From contig NC_087073.1 of assembly GCF_026151205.1 (NCBI RefSeq), positions 20,612,837 to 20,676,836 of the forward strand: a stretch of DNA of 64,000 nt. The letters run 5' to 3'. The notes beneath the pieces were generated by a model. That model did no database searches, was not told the origin of the DNA, and saw only the letters and a program-made list of their open reading frames with translations. Shown here in pieces: positions 12,838-28,292 of the stretch. The stretch's first letter is position 1. Every line of letters starts with the position of its first letter. Both the position numbers and the translations under genes were made by a program. This DNA comes from Bolinopsis microptera (taxonomy: Eukaryota > Ctenophora > Tentaculata > Lobata > Bolinopsidae).

Positions 12838-12957
12838 TAGAACAGTTGTTGAGAGGGGGTTCCTTGTTCCTATGGGAATATCGGACTCTCTCTGAGCAAC
12901 TGATTGATATTTCATGCCCCCGGGTGAGAGCCAGTGCTCCCCATCGGGGCATGTAAT
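12838..12957. repeat. tandem hairpins beside a CCAAATTTGG unit
   Basis: Two successive hairpins: stem CAGTTG/CAACTG with inner GAGAG/CTCTC, then stem TGATATT.CATGCCCC against GGGGCATGTAATATCA. They are followed by a segment around GCCAAATTTGGC that matches, in inverse orientation, the sequence just right of the 8.6 kb palindromic element. This suggests a related family. Confidence 0.5.
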
Positions 12958-13552
12958 ATCAATTCTGCTTTCCTGCCAAATTTGGCTCGAAAGTGTGATA
13001 ATAACATTTGCAGCGATAAGTGCTACAGTAATCAGTATCATTACTTTTCTGAGAATGACAAAAATAGCATTTGCGGACGTATACTGCAGGATAGATTGCA
13101 AGAGAGAAATCTGAGAATTTAAATTAGTCGTGATAATGGACTCAATAAATGCTTAGCTTTTTACAGCGATAATTTTAGAATTGGAAAACTCATAATTTGA
13201 ATTTTGAAATTTGTAGTTGGTTAATTTTCGTGAATCTAGTAGTTATGAATTGAAAATTCACACGACGAATATTGAAGAAGAAGAAGATAAAGGGACAAAA
13301 TATGAGAAGTCGGCGATATTAACACCACGACAATACCACGGGGATGTCGACTGTATATAATATCTAGATACGATATCTAGATAATATCTAGATACGAGAT
13401 ACAATAAGATTACAAATAGCACCAGGTACTCATATACTGGAGATATCAGGGTTGTTACCCTGTACAGGGCACGTGGTCTGGAATGTACAATACAATTAAA
13501 GGAACTTGGCCCGGTATCCAACACTCAATACAATAACAGATCGTCTGAATCT

Positions 13553-13578
13553 GTCACGTGACGTGCTGGTCACGTGAC
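13553..13578. promoter_or_regulatory. two GTCACGTGAC E-box palindromes
   Basis: Perfect 10-bp palindromes at 13,553-13,562 and 13,569-13,578 (16 bp apart) contain the CACGTG core bound by bHLH-ZIP factors (USF, Myc/Max, MiT/TFE type). No nearby transcription start was identified, so function is inferred only. Confidence 0.4.
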
Positions 13579-14571
13579 GATGTTAGTTGAAGGTGTACTA
13601 AGGGTCTGTAGATTGTCAACAGGTTTGGATTTTTTCAAAATCTGGATTTGTTCAAATTAAGGTTGCACAGAATGGTGTAGAGAGATATTGATCACAAGCC
13701 ACATTTTTGACAAAGTAATTTGTACTGACGTTTCAACGTTTGACAGGGTATTTCAGAGGTGACATAGTATTTCACACCATGCCACCTAATATGGACATGA
13801 CTTAAATAAATAATACCAGGTACCTGGTAGACAGCGCGCCTAAATTGAACAGTGTCTACCAATCTAACTTGCTTGATTATGATAGGTAATTTAGCATATT
13901 CACAGATAGAGTGCACAGGCAGAGTAATGCTATCCTCTCGTGGGCTATCTTGGCCCTGCCTCTCTTAAAGAAAAGAAAGAAAAAATAAGATTGAGCGCAC
14001 ATATCACTGTGGTCTGTGAATAATGTCACATTATATTGATTACTTCATAAACGACCATAAACGCTGGCTTTTAGGCTTCATAGATTTAAGCATTAAAACC
14101 CATGAATAAAATATACGCTTATATCTTTAATATGCTGTGTGTTCCGCAGATACTGTAGCTATTTATAGACATACATGCCTCTAAAAGGCAGTGGAGAAGC
14201 TGTCATGTAACTGCAGGAAATTAAAGGTAAAGTGGCTACTTTACAGTTGTGCCGGGCTCCGTAAAAAGGGCGGTAACAGTGACGCGTACTATATGCGAAT
14301 ATATGGCCAGTAATTATAGTACCTTATAGTACCTTCCCTCCAGGGTAATTTAGGTAAAGTTGGGTAATCCAATCTGCAGTGATTCGGTGCAGCTGCTATT
14401 GAAGGAAGATGGAAAATAAGGAGAGAGATCCAATACAATCATTGTATAACTACAATCACAAACGCCAGTTACTGTAGCGGACATAGAAACACGATTAGTG
14501 TAAAATGTAAATCATATATAATACGCGCGGTCTAGTAAAACTACTTTCTGTACTAGAGTTGGGGAGCTTAC

Positions 14572-20070
<5,499 letters not shown>

Positions 20071-21391
20071 TTCATCCAGTTAACATGATTGTTCTCATTA
20101 TGTAAATTTAGCATTCATTCCTCCTGGAATATCAGATTCAGCAAGTTATCAATTGGTGTATTATAACATCGAATTATTAAACAATTCACATTGTACAGCA
20201 TACAACCAATTTATATGCTAAAAAAGTTTACATTACATAGTGAAGGAAATATGCGCTAGATAAGAGATTGCAGGGATTTTATGAACGTGTGTAATCAAAT
20301 ATCATATTTAATGACTTCATTTGACGAGTGCACATGGAATATTGTGTAGTTAAAGTGGAAGGTAATGAAAGGGAATATGAGGGAATTCAACTATTATACT
20401 GGCTCAAGAAACAATAAAACATAATTTGCAACTGAAAACAAAATGAAAATAAATAGCTCAAACAATGACGAAATCTAATAATCAAACTAGGGACTGCTAG
20501 CATGCAGAAAATTGTTAATTTCCTGCAGGTCAGCAAAAATTAAGCTCTAAATATATGTTGGTAAATTGTTTATCATGCTTCTACTGGCCCAGAAAACAAT
20601 AAACATATTTTGCAACTTGAGACAAATAATGATTCTGATAAGATAACATCGACATGATGCAGCTGCAAGTCAGCAAAAACCAACAGCTCCATATATAAAT
20701 AGTTTCATCATATATCGCTGCACAAAAGCATAAGAGATCACAAGCATATGTGATATGACTATCTTACTTATAATTCAGAGAATCCTCTTTGTACAATGTA
20801 CACTGTACAATGTACGACCGCCCACGTGCAAATTAGGTAAAAAGCAGAAGGTTGCAAAGTAACCATGGTAACAAAGGTTGTTACACGCACGTGCACATGC
20901 AAAGATTGTTAAAACGGCTTTTTTTATTGGTTTTGTCGATATTACCTTGTGTTTACGAGCAACATCTTAATCGGCTGTATCTTCGGTTGTGTAGGATATT
21001 TTTTGACTCTATTTAAACTTACTAACAAAAAATACTATTAGCTTCCTCCCTGTGACCACGGGTTTTCTAGTATATATATAAGCTTAAGTCATCACAGAAA
21101 ACCGTTTCAATGCTAGACCATTTTTCAAGAGGTGTGAACATATTTAAACCTAGTTACATAACATGTAGGCTTTGTCGCACTTGATGATGAAAAGCTCTAT
21201 AATTAAGCAATAATCAGGGTATTGTGTGTTCAACAAATTTAAGGGAGAACTCAGGAGGATCAGTGCAGAAGACCCTTGTTCATCATGTTAGTATGCAAAT
21301 AACATACTTGGTAATCAAACATTGTTCAAATTAGACAGATTTAGCAGGTAATAGCAATATAGTAATAGTACCAGATGTTTACAGTATGCAC
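20071..21391. other. upstream region of the C2 gene
   Basis: No coding exon recognised. It contains the X-box at 20,859 and a TGTACAATGTACA-type palindrome near 20,792-20,814. Confidence 0.45.
20859..20872. promoter_or_regulatory. RFX X-box-like palindrome GTAACCATGGTAAC
   Basis: Near-perfect inverted half-sites, about 790 bp upstream of the predicted start of the - strand C2 gene, a plausible promoter position. Confidence 0.5.
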
Positions 21392-21395
21392 TGAA

Positions 21396-21519
21396 CACAG
21401 GAGGACTATAGTATGCTGCTATGTTAGCAGCAGTTAGCAGCAGTGAGCAGCAGTGAGCAGCAGTGATCAGCAGTTAGCAGCAGTTAGCAGCAGTTTCTTT
21501 GCACTATAGTCCTCCTGTG
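21396..21519. mobile_element. 124-bp MITE with CAGCAG-rich core
   Basis: Terminal inverted repeats CACAGGAGGACTATAGT (17 bp), flanked by the direct repeat TGAA on both sides (21,392-21,395 and 21,520-21,523). The core is a short tandem array of AGCAGTTAGC/AGCAGTGAGC. Confidence 0.7.
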
Positions 21520-21523
21520 TGAA

Positions 21524-22662
21524 GGGGTATCGTATCCTGAGAAGTTTTTTGAACTTTTAACAGGTACCCTTCCTCATTTAACCCTCAATTAAGTTTCCTA
21601 TCATTCGGCTGAGTCGACCAAGGAGATCGCATACATCCAATGGATCCTTAGCTACTCGCTAGACTAGGTGTTGTCACTCTTATATATTGTGATGATAAAG
21701 CTCTGTTTTAAGCATTTACAACTTTTGGAAAGCTGTGCTCCAGTGAGCAAATTGTTCAGTTTGTATATGATATACAGGGTAACAAAATATTGATTGGAAG
21801 AATGTACTCTCATAGTGAAATGTCAAAAACATTATAAATGTGTTGGAGGCGCTATCGACTAAGTGTCCTAAGCCCCTTGTGTCTTCATGGCTTAATAGAT
21901 AGATTGTCATCTGGACAAAAGATCATTAAGTAAAGGTGCATTTTCTTATTTTTTGGTTTACTTTTAAATTGATTTTTATTATACATTTTTAGACGTTAGC
22001 AGTGCTCCTAAACCAATCAACCAATCAATCATGACCTAGTAGAAAAAGGTAATTTGCGCAAGTTAAGCACGCTTTAGAATTTATAATATAAGACTAGAGA
22101 GTCAACCAAACTGACAAAGGAAACCTTATGAATTTCCACTCCAATAACAAAAGGTAACTAAATTCAAGGAAAACGAAAGTCAAAAGCGTAATTAGTTGTT
22201 AATACGATTAGCTCTAGCAAATTATAAATCATTATAATGTATGTTACAACCACAAAGTGTCAGTAGTGACTGAAGAATCAGTACAGATCATGATATGAAG
22301 CCTAATCAGCAAAAGTAGACATTATGGTTACTATTATGGTTACTATTATGGTCGTAGATAAGGTAGATTTTGGGGACCCAAAATATAACTTGTAACTTTT
22401 ACTCAAACCTTAGTGATCATGGGATTGACACTCGTTATACACTAACTACTAAGGATTTTGAATGCACCTCCCTAAACGTATTTTTGACTGTAGAAAATAA
22501 ATATTTGTAAACACTAAAATTAAATAAGTTCTAAAATTTAAAATGATTAAATTGCGCTGTTTGATTTTATTTAAACAATTACGTTGTCATAAATCAACCA
22601 TTTACAAATTATCCGCGGTTAAAATTTAAAAAGTATTCAAACGTTTTTTGTTTATTTGGCAC
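21524..22662. other. no gene seen
   Basis: AT-rich; a short triplicate of ATTATGGTTACT near 22,322-22,352; nothing else recognised. Confidence 0.5.
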
Positions 22663-22670
22663 GCCAATCC

Positions 22671-22777
22671 TTGTCATACGTTGTATGACCCGCCGCGCAC
22701 GAAGTGCGCGGCTCCCCTGTATCGTCAGGACGATATAGTGAAACGACCGTCGGGTCGCAACGTCAAACGTGATACAA
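22671..22777 (+). mobile_element. hairpin-string MITE, copy 1 (8-bp TSD)
   Basis: Starts TTGTCATACGTTGTATGAC and ends GTGATACAA, flanked by GCCAATCC at 22,663-22,670 and 22,778-22,785. Composed of consecutive hairpins: GTCATAC/GTATGAC, GCCGCGCAC/GTGCGCGGC, TATCGTC/GACGATA and GACC.GGGTC. Non-coding. Confidence 0.88.
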
Positions 22778-22849
22778 GCCAATCCCTATCTGTGCGCGGT
22801 ACTCTTTTCAAGGATTATGCATAAAGCTTAAAGACGGCGTAATAAAAAT

Positions 22850-22952
22850 TTGTCATACGTTGTATGACCCGCCGCGCACGAAGTGCGCGGCTCCCCCTGT
22901 AGCGTCGAAGACGCTACAGTGAAGCGACCGTGGGGGTCACCACGTGATACAA
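22850..22952 (+). mobile_element. hairpin-string MITE, copy 2 (8-bp TSD)
   Basis: Same family and orientation as copy 1, flanked by ATAAAAAT at 22,842-22,849 and 22,953-22,960. The third hairpin has compensatory changes (TAGCGTC/GACGCTA), so pairing is retained while sequence differs. Confidence 0.88.
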
Positions 22953-23223
22953 ATAAAAATCAATATGTTATAAAATCCCCGAAAATGGGAATTTTCTTTT
23001 TTGCCGCGGCCGCAGCCAACGGTTTTGTATATTTTGAAACAAATATTTGAAACAAATTATATATATTTGAAACAAATATTTTCCGAATATCACCTGCATT
23101 AGTTTGTAGTTGTTTATTTAAAACATTCCAAAAATAATTTGTTGATAAGAAAGTCTTTTCTCAAAAATCTTTTATTATTATTAATTATTAAAAATGAAAT
23201 TTTTACGCGGATGTTACTATACT

Positions 23224-23325
23224 TTGTATCACGTTGTGACACCCACGGTCGTCTCACCCTTTATCGTCCTGACGATACAGGGGAGCCGCGCACTCGTGCG
23301 GGGCGGGTCATACAACGTATGACAA
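23224..23325 (-). mobile_element. hairpin-string MITE, copy 3 (inverted, 8-bp TSD)
   Basis: Inverse orientation, flanked by ACTATACT at 23,216-23,223 and 23,326-23,333. More diverged in the second and third hairpins than the other copies. Confidence 0.86.
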
Positions 23326-23623
23326 ACTATACTCTTCTAAATTTTTTCTAAATAGCGCGCGCCGCTTTTCTTTCGAAATATTAGCTCGAAGCAAGTGCTC
23401 GAATTAAATGCTACGAAGTAACACGCGCTTAGTCCAATATAAGTAGCAACGGACAATTCGAAATGGTGTCTTTCTTAAATCCTATTACTGTGTATACCAC
23501 GAGACATATTTATATTTTACATATAATCCTGGTTACCTAAATGATTTGGGAACGTGAATATGCTATGGAATTTTTTGTCAAAAAAGATCGCATTTTGTAC
23601 CCCAAATTATATCATGGTATTCG

Positions 23624-23727
23624 TTGTCATACTTTGTATGACCCGCCGCGCACGAGTGCGCGGCTCCCCCTGTATCGTAGAAACTGTACGATAGTGAAAC
23701 GACCGTGGGGGTCACAACGTGATACAA
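23624..23727 (+). mobile_element. hairpin-string MITE, copy 4 (8-bp TSD)
   Basis: Flanked by GGTATTCG (23,616-23,623) and GGTATTTG (23,728-23,735), one mismatch. Same hairpin order as copies 1 and 2. Confidence 0.85.
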
Positions 23728-23811
23728 GGTATTTGGGGATTTTTTTCATTTCTTTAAAATAAAACCCAATATGTGAAAAAATCAATAAAATGAAATATGA
23801 ACTTTGAAAAA

Positions 23812-24009
23812 TTACAAGTCAATTTCTTTCTGATTTTCTGGTTTAGGTACGTTTCTCTTTCCAGTGTATTCCCAGGTGTAGGCACTTCTAAAAAGCTGTT
23901 TCATCTTATAAACAGTTTCTCCGGCGCCTTCTAAAGTAATTTTTATCCTCCACCACTTTTGAAATTTCACTGCCGTGGCAAATGAAATTGTAGCAGAGCT
24001 TGCTGACTT
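23812..24009 (-). CDS. possible terminal exon, unidentified protein
   Basis: On the - strand, after a possible CGTTAG acceptor, 65 codons run to TAA. The C-terminus reads TVYKMKQLFRSAYTWEY then TGKRNVPKPENQKEIDL. Composition is strongly protein-like (Trp pair, charged C-terminus). The codon before the segment is a stop, so it is either a terminal exon or part of a broken gene. No upstream exon could be joined, because a LINE remnant and a foldback element lie upstream. The family is not recognised. Confidence 0.4.
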   Translation of the reverse strand, partial: KSASSATISFATAVKFQKWWRIKITLEGAGETVYKMKQLFRSAYTWEYTGKRNVPKPENQKEIDL

Positions 24010-24489
24010 CTAACGAAACGTGTCCAACCGTCATGAATCATGTTTATAACTTACTATTATATATTGATAGTAAATCGACAAAGTCGTTAATTAAAGAAAA
24101 TACGTTAAAATAATTTAAGGGAAATAATGATGGTGACGTAAATTTTGGTAGTCCAAAAATATGGTGTTTTTTTGGAAAACCACCGACATTCTTACCTTTT
24201 GAATATGTCTTGTAAGGTAATTTAAAAATATAAACTGAAGACTGTCTCAGAGTTCTTGACATCCAGAGGAAGTTTGTTCCAGTACATATGGTCTAACTCT
24301 CTCCAGAAGAAAAGAACTGTGGATATTCTTAATATGAATACCACTCTTACAACATTTACTGTTTGACATCAAGTTTAGACCGGATCTGCTCATTCCAAAC
24401 CCGTCTCCTAGATTTGTTTATGTAAATTTTGTAGATATTTTACTGTACTATTTTATATTGTATACAATTTTACGGACGAAATGATCCCA

Positions 24490-24604
24490 GGGGGGACTCC
24501 CAACCCACCGCTTCGGCGGGTAGTTGATGCACTGATCACAAGCAAGAGCCACTTTGGTCTACTTGCTGTGAGGTGTCTCAGCTACATGGGTTGGGGGTCC
24601 CCCC
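24490..24604. mobile_element. palindromic MITE-like insert
   Basis: Inverted ends GGGGGGACTCCCAACCCA and TGGGTTGGGGGTCCCCCC around a short non-coding core. I found no convincing target duplication. Confidence 0.6.
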
Positions 24605-24858
24605 TTTTTTCTTTTTTTCCAAACCCGTATCATAATCTGCCAGACTTCCAATAATTTTGAAAGCTTTGATAAGATCACCACGTTATGCCGCTCTGCTAGC
24701 GTTGTTTAATTGATGAGTTCCAGTCAACTTCTGTGTACCTCCTCAATTAGATGGGTAAACTGCCTCTGGATGCTTTCCAGCTCCAAGATAATCCCAAACT
24801 TCCATGAGCTGCAACTGGATTCCAAAATTGATTACAATACTCTAAATATGGTCTTATC

Positions 24859-25489
24859 GGCAATTTGGTAATCGGGCTGGGCACACTTGGGGCACACTTG
24901 GGGCAGATACAGTTGGGGACCAGCTGGGGCACATTTGGGACAAAAATGACTAAGGTAAACAATCTTCTGGTGTAATAATAAGTAACAATGAATACGTAAT
25001 TTAATTAAAATCAATCTAATTCCTGAATACCAATACTTTAAACAACTAATACATTAATAAAATTATACATTCTATCTAATACTGTCTTTTCGGTTTGCCC
25101 AAGTGTGTTAAGTTTACAAAAACTGTGCTTCAGGTCATTTTTTGCCTCAACTGTGCCCCAAGTGTGCTCCAGCTGGTCCCCAGCTGTATCTGCCCCAAGT
25201 GTGTCCCAAGTGTGCCTCAAGTAACTTTGTGCCCCAATTGTGCCCCAAGTGTGCCCCAAGTGTGTTTAGTTTACAAAAACTGTGCTTCAGGTCACTTTTT
25301 TGCCTCGACTGTGCCCCAAGTGTGCCCCAAGTGTGCCCCAGCTGTGCCCCAACTGCTTCTGCCCCAAGTGTGCCCCAAGTAACTTTTTGCCCCAACTGTG
25401 CCCCAAGTGTGCCCCAGGAAATACAATTTTGTGCCCCAACTGTGCCCCAAGTGTGCCCCAAGTGTGCCTAGCCCGATTACCAAATTGCC
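24859..25489. mobile_element. foldback element with GTGCCCCAAGT arms, 8-bp TSD
   Basis: Ends GGCAATTTGGTAATCGGGCT and its inverse complement, flanked by GTCTTATC at 24,851-24,858 and 25,490-25,497. The right part is built of tandem GTGCCCCAA-type units and the left of a few inverse copies. The insertion splits the LINE remnant's reading frame. Open frames (CPKCAPSVPQ repeats) come from the tandem unit. Confidence 0.88.
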
Positions 25490-25800
25490 GTCTTATCAAT
25501 GCTTTGTGGATGGCTTTCATCACTGATTTCTCCCTAATAATCAAATTTCTAACAATCCAATTTCTAACTTGATCGAGGTTTAAATGAGGAGAGATGCCTG
25601 CCAAAAGATCAATAATTTTCTTAGGATACCCCTTCAGCTGTACATCTACATTGTAGTGTACTGTAAACATAGTACTATTGAATATTTACTATCATCTTGT
25701 TAGTTTTGGATACTGAAGCTTTGATCTGTTCATTCCAAAGCAAGGAGTTATGGACTATTAGTCTTTTTCCAGTACAAAAAAGCGTCAGATATAGGTTAAA

Positions 25801-28226
25801 GGAAGATAGAGGGTGTAAATTATATCGAAAAGAAGAAGCAACAAGTTTAATATTTACATAAAAATCCTTGTGTTGCCAAGAGAAAGGGAATAAATATCTC
25901 TTGAATATTTTTTAATTAAAGGTTTTTATTTATTAATTTAATTTATAATTTATGTAAATAAGTTATTTTTATGACAACTATGTTAAAGTTTGTTTGTTTT
26001 TTAATGACGAAGGCTGTTAATTGTTCACAGTTCTGATAATGAAGAAATTAGGAAGAATATTTTAAAACTAACTTAATGATGTTTATGTCGACATAAACTA
26101 TTCTTAACCTAATCTAATCTAAATTGATGATTAAATGCATAGTCATAACTGAACATTTAGTATAGGATTGAACAATATGAAATCCATCAATTCTCAATAG
26201 ACAATTAATACAAACAGTTAAACAAACATAAATTTTATTTAAGTATGTCCGTGCCCACTTGAGTATGTTGTTCCTCGCTTGACGGGGACGGTTTTTAATT
26301 AAATAAATTACTGTGAAAAACCAATCAATCCTGAGTCTACACTTTGTGGCCTCTCTTTCTATGAATAGTAGGGCTTGTTAATGAATATTTTCCATTTATC
26401 AACTAGACTAGGTAACTGTTGTAACATGAAGGAGCTAATAGTATTCTTTGATAGTCAGTTCTAACAGATTGAAAAACATTGTGCTCTGTTTGGTTGCCTT
26501 CCTGAACAGTCTTTTTTAGATCACTTTTGTTTCTCTAACAATTTGTTTTTCTATGTTAAAGTGTATCCGGCAGTCGGTGTGAAGTTCTTCTTTCAAGGCC
26601 GATCTGATCCTAGGGCAGCCGATACAGTCTGACTGAACTTTTTCTATTTTTAGTGTTGTTTTCTTATGGTTATAATTCTGTCCGTCCAATTGTCTTTCTT
26701 TTTTTGCGAGCTGGAAAAGAATTGTTATAAGCTATAATATATTTACAATTATATGATAAATTTAATTATTTGTTACTATTTGTTATTAAAGCGGGATTCT
26801 AGTATATTATAACAATTAATTAATTAATTGAGATTTCAAATTTCAAAAAATTCCATTCAGGAACCTCTCTAGAACAACACACTTAAATAAATAAATAAAT
26901 TCTAACATTAATTACACGCTTAGACATTAAAATATACCCAACAAAGATGTACATTTAAGTCATTCAAGCGAAACTTAGTGTTGAAATACCAAGATTATGG
27001 ACTTTCTTAATCAGTTCAGATTTTATGGACAACTTGCAGCCACGTCAATGCCTAAATGAGCGAGAGCCATACAATTGAACAACAAGCTGCATCGAAATAG
27101 TAACATTTTGATTTAATCACTCAGGTTCATGTCTCAGATCAGTTACTTGGATCTCACTAAAACAATGTTTTGAGCAGCCGGTATTCTAATACTCTTTGGT
27201 CATGGCAGTGGACACTGTAAAACTATACACTAAGGTTTGTATTTTTACGTTTTTTACATAAAATGGCTGATGCTCTCAACTAATTGGTATTTGCGCTTTA
27301 ATTCTTTTGAAGCAGATTATAAGGCTAAAACCGCGCGGGCTAAAGGCACTGCTAAAAATTATGTTTTTGTGTGGAAACTGTTAAATTCGATTCCTTATAA
27401 TTCCAGGTTCACGAAGCTAAACATTTAATATAAAAACCCAATTATATATACAAACATTTGCCCATAATTCTCCTCTAATCTAAGAGCTATTGATTCACTT
27501 AATGCCATCGTGGAGTAGGTGGTCTCCTGCACCTTTTCCGCCTCGACATAGTAGTATTGATTCACGCAATGAATAGATATTCATACTGTATTATATAATT
27601 TGAGTGATCAAATCAAGATATTGCATTTCTAAACTAGGTATTCTTTGTTTGCTCTCCACTTTACAATGTAAAAGAAGCTGCAGTGATCATGGAGCAAAAG
27701 TCTTCAGAAGATTAATAAACAAGGAAACTAAAACTGTACGGCATTAAAGACAACAATTCGAGCTGAAAATGTACAAGTATTGGATGAAACCAGCAGCTAC
27801 TCAGCATATATATTATAGTCTGCACAACAGGCAACAGCACAGCACGCCAGGATCAAATCAATTGCTTCCAATATCACGACCATAATTGGAAAGTTGGAAC
27901 TAACAGTAAATAACTATAGTTTCACAGAACAATACCACAATGGGCCTGGTGGCTGGTGGAGTGTGGGTCTGGATATCCAGGTTGGGTAATGATATTGTAC
28001 ATGACAGATTAGCACGTGCCTCCCCGGTACAATTAGCTGCACAAGATGGCATAATAAGTTCTATTCTCCACTCCCACTACGCCCTGACCACACTGCTTGC
28101 TCACTCTTCAAATCGCCCTGCGCATTCCTTGTCCTGTGTGTGGTTTGCTTTGTCCATTTTCTGTCTTGTCAGTTTGAAAATGGTGTTTTAATTGACGTTT
28201 TATTGGTCGTGGTTTGAGTTCTCACG
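25801..28226. other. mostly non-coding, upstream of MYO5
   Basis: Apart from one possible - strand exon (26,516-26,710) no gene is supported. A - strand open stretch near 27,425-27,557 (VEAEKVQETTYSTMALSES) looks protein-like but lacks convincing splice sites. Confidence 0.4.
26516..26710 (-). CDS. possible terminal exon, unidentified protein
   Basis: Acceptor TTCTTTTCCAG is followed by 64 codons to TAA, reading LAKKERQLDGQNYN, then KIEKVQSDCIGCPRIRSALK and EELHTDCRIHFNIEKQIV. Charged, Cys-containing and protein-like. The family is not recognised. It may be a genuine last exon of a - strand gene or a transposon fragment. Confidence 0.38.
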   Translation of the reverse strand, partial: LAKKERQLDGQNYNHKKTTLKIEKVQSDCIGCPRIRSALKEELHTDCRIHFNIEKQIVRETKVI

Positions 28227-28292
28227 ATGTTTCGAAACTTTTGGCAGACGTACCACACCAAGCCTGCTACTAAGAGTGAAGAAGTTGGTCCT
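28227..28292 (+). CDS. MYO5: MYO5 exon 1
   Basis: 22 codons, [12 protein letters not shown]...EEVGP, donor GTGAGT, phase 0. An inverted CCAAT motif (ATTGG, 28,202-28,206) lies just upstream; no TATA box is evident. Confidence 0.75.

Larger units (their letters stand above)
12380..14571. other. no supported gene
   Basis: Contains a hairpin-rich stretch (12,838-12,957), two E-box palindromes near 13.56 kb and otherwise AT-rich sequence. If the C2-domain gene on the - strand continues, its next exon should be here or further left, but I could not identify one with confidence. Confidence 0.45.
24235..25800 (-). mobile_element. decayed LINE reverse-transcriptase 3' region
   Basis: Fragments on the - strand recall the end of a non-LTR retrotransposon ORF2: KSVMKAIHKALIR (about 25.5 kb) continues across the foldback insertion into PYLEYCNQFWNP (about 24.82 kb), the familiar 'RPxLEYCxxxWNP' segment. 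A WNKLPLDV-like segment near 24.27 kb recalls the 'WNxLP' end motif. Frames are broken and parts are missing. It is interrupted by a palindromic insert (24,490-24,604) and a foldback element (24,859-25,489). Confidence 0.5.

Noticed and set aside
22671-23727. Hairpin strings considered as self-cleaving ribozymes or tRNA-derived SINEs
   Set aside because: A GTGAAACGACC segment recalls a hammerhead GAAAC but the required CTGATGA core is missing; no A/B box or poly(A) tail; the TSDs and inverted ends favour a DNA MITE.
25095-25670. Cys/Pro-rich frames (CPKCAPSVPQ)
   Set aside because: They derive from the GTGCCCCAA tandem unit in a foldback element with clear TSDs.
27237-27428. 63-codon + strand frame (FEADYKAKTARAKG)
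   Set aside because: Some protein-like character, but no promoter, splice partner or family; kept out for lack of support.
27425-27557. - strand open stretch reading VEAEKVQETTYSTMALSES
   Set aside because: Attractive composition, but a stop lies just upstream and the only acceptor in phase has a purine-rich tract.
27940-28191. 83-codon ORF just upstream of MYO5 exon 1
   Set aside because: It ends 35 bp before the MYO5 start and has no family features; probably 5' untranslated or promoter sequence.
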